From: Pieris napi | Lineage: Eukaryota > Arthropoda > Insecta > Lepidoptera > Pieridae | NCBI RefSeq assembly: GCF_905475465.1 | Contig: NC_062234.1 | Coordinates: forward strand, 13,415,001-13,479,000 | Reading direction: 5' to 3' | DNA length: 64,000 nt | Shown here: in pieces, positions 63,694 to 64,000 of the stretch | How positions within the stretch are numbered: position 1 is the first letter of the stretch | How the letters are laid out: the number at the start of each line of letters is the position of its first letter | Notes under the pieces: generated by a model | The model's input: only the letters and a program-made list of their open reading frames with translations | Database searches by the model: none | Told to the model about the DNA's origin: nothing | Program-made: the position numbers and the translations under genes

Positions 63694-64000
63694 TTATCGA
63701 ACGATTCTGATTGCTAAGTATCTCAAATACATTACTAAATACACAAATATATTAATAGTACAAGTACAAAACTATTATATCAGTTGTTCCTAAGTTTGTG
63801 TCACATTTATTTAGGCCTAGAACTGTATTTTCTAGATACCTACTAGTATACATTGTTTTATTAAGACATGACATTACATGACATTGAACATGATTTCAAA
63901 TTATTCCTATACAATAACATCTTAACATTCAAAATACAGATATAATTATAAAATCAATTTAAAATCATAAAGATTTTCAACGTTTTCCTTAGTTTTTGCT

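Noticed and set aside
1..64000. CRISPR arrays, bacterial operons, rRNA and functional tRNA genes
   Set aside because: Not seen; the only tRNA-like sequences are SINE heads.

Overview
The window is insect nuclear DNA, most likely from a butterfly or moth (Lepidoptera). It is AT-rich, its genes carry many short introns, and it holds repeat families that I associate with Lepidoptera: a tRNA-derived SINE, recurrent LINE 3' ends, PIF/Harbinger and hAT MITEs, mariner, an R1-type LINE and BEL/Pao. I cannot name the species.

Layout from left to right. (1) 1-4.6 kb, plus strand: the last two coding exons of a guanylate cyclase, with a mariner in the last intron that is itself broken by a PIF/Harbinger MITE. 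(2) 5.7-7.5 kb, minus strand: an intronless divergent ionotropic receptor. (3) 8.3-23.6 kb, plus strand: a complete 19-exon meckelin (TMEM67) gene, the ciliary transition-zone protein. Its introns hold SINEs, a PIF/Harbinger deletion derivative nested in a SINE, and a 3.7-kb R1-type LINE with an open 1171-codon frame. (4) 23.6-25.0 kb: two intronless tandem paralogues of an unrecognised secreted helical family; the first overlaps the meckelin stop codon by one base. An isolated membrane-anchor exon follows at 25.9-26.1 kb. (5) 27.3-35.2 kb, plus strand: the complete 15-exon TER94 (VCP/p97) gene, 805 codons. (6) 36.9-39.1 kb, plus strand: an intronless coiled-coil gene of unknown function. (7) 39.4-44.0 kb, minus strand: a short GON-4-like gene (PAH-like region and C-terminal SANT). 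(8) 45.1-49.3 kb, plus strand: a ninjurin locus with two candidate first exons, one shared exon and four consecutive terminal exons, each encoding a different second membrane half. This is the most notable structure in the window. (9) 50.3-51.0 kb, plus strand: intronless dihydropteridine reductase. (10) 53.5-62.2 kb, minus strand: the last two exons of an unrecognised gene, phase-matched across an 8.4-kb intron that contains a young BEL/Pao element (55.7-60.7 kb, LTRs apparently identical) whose coding regions are damaged. (11) 63.5 kb, plus strand: a possible small secreted ORF.

The genes do not form a pathway. They are independent housekeeping genes (TER94, Dhpr), ciliary or sensory genes (meckelin, ionotropic receptor, cyclase), a chromatin gene (GON-4-like) and a membrane-rupture or adhesion gene (ninjurin). 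Exon structures were inferred by eye from homology, GT/AG sites and phase. For meckelin, TER94, the GON-4-like gene and every ninjurin combination, the joined exons keep one open frame to the stop.
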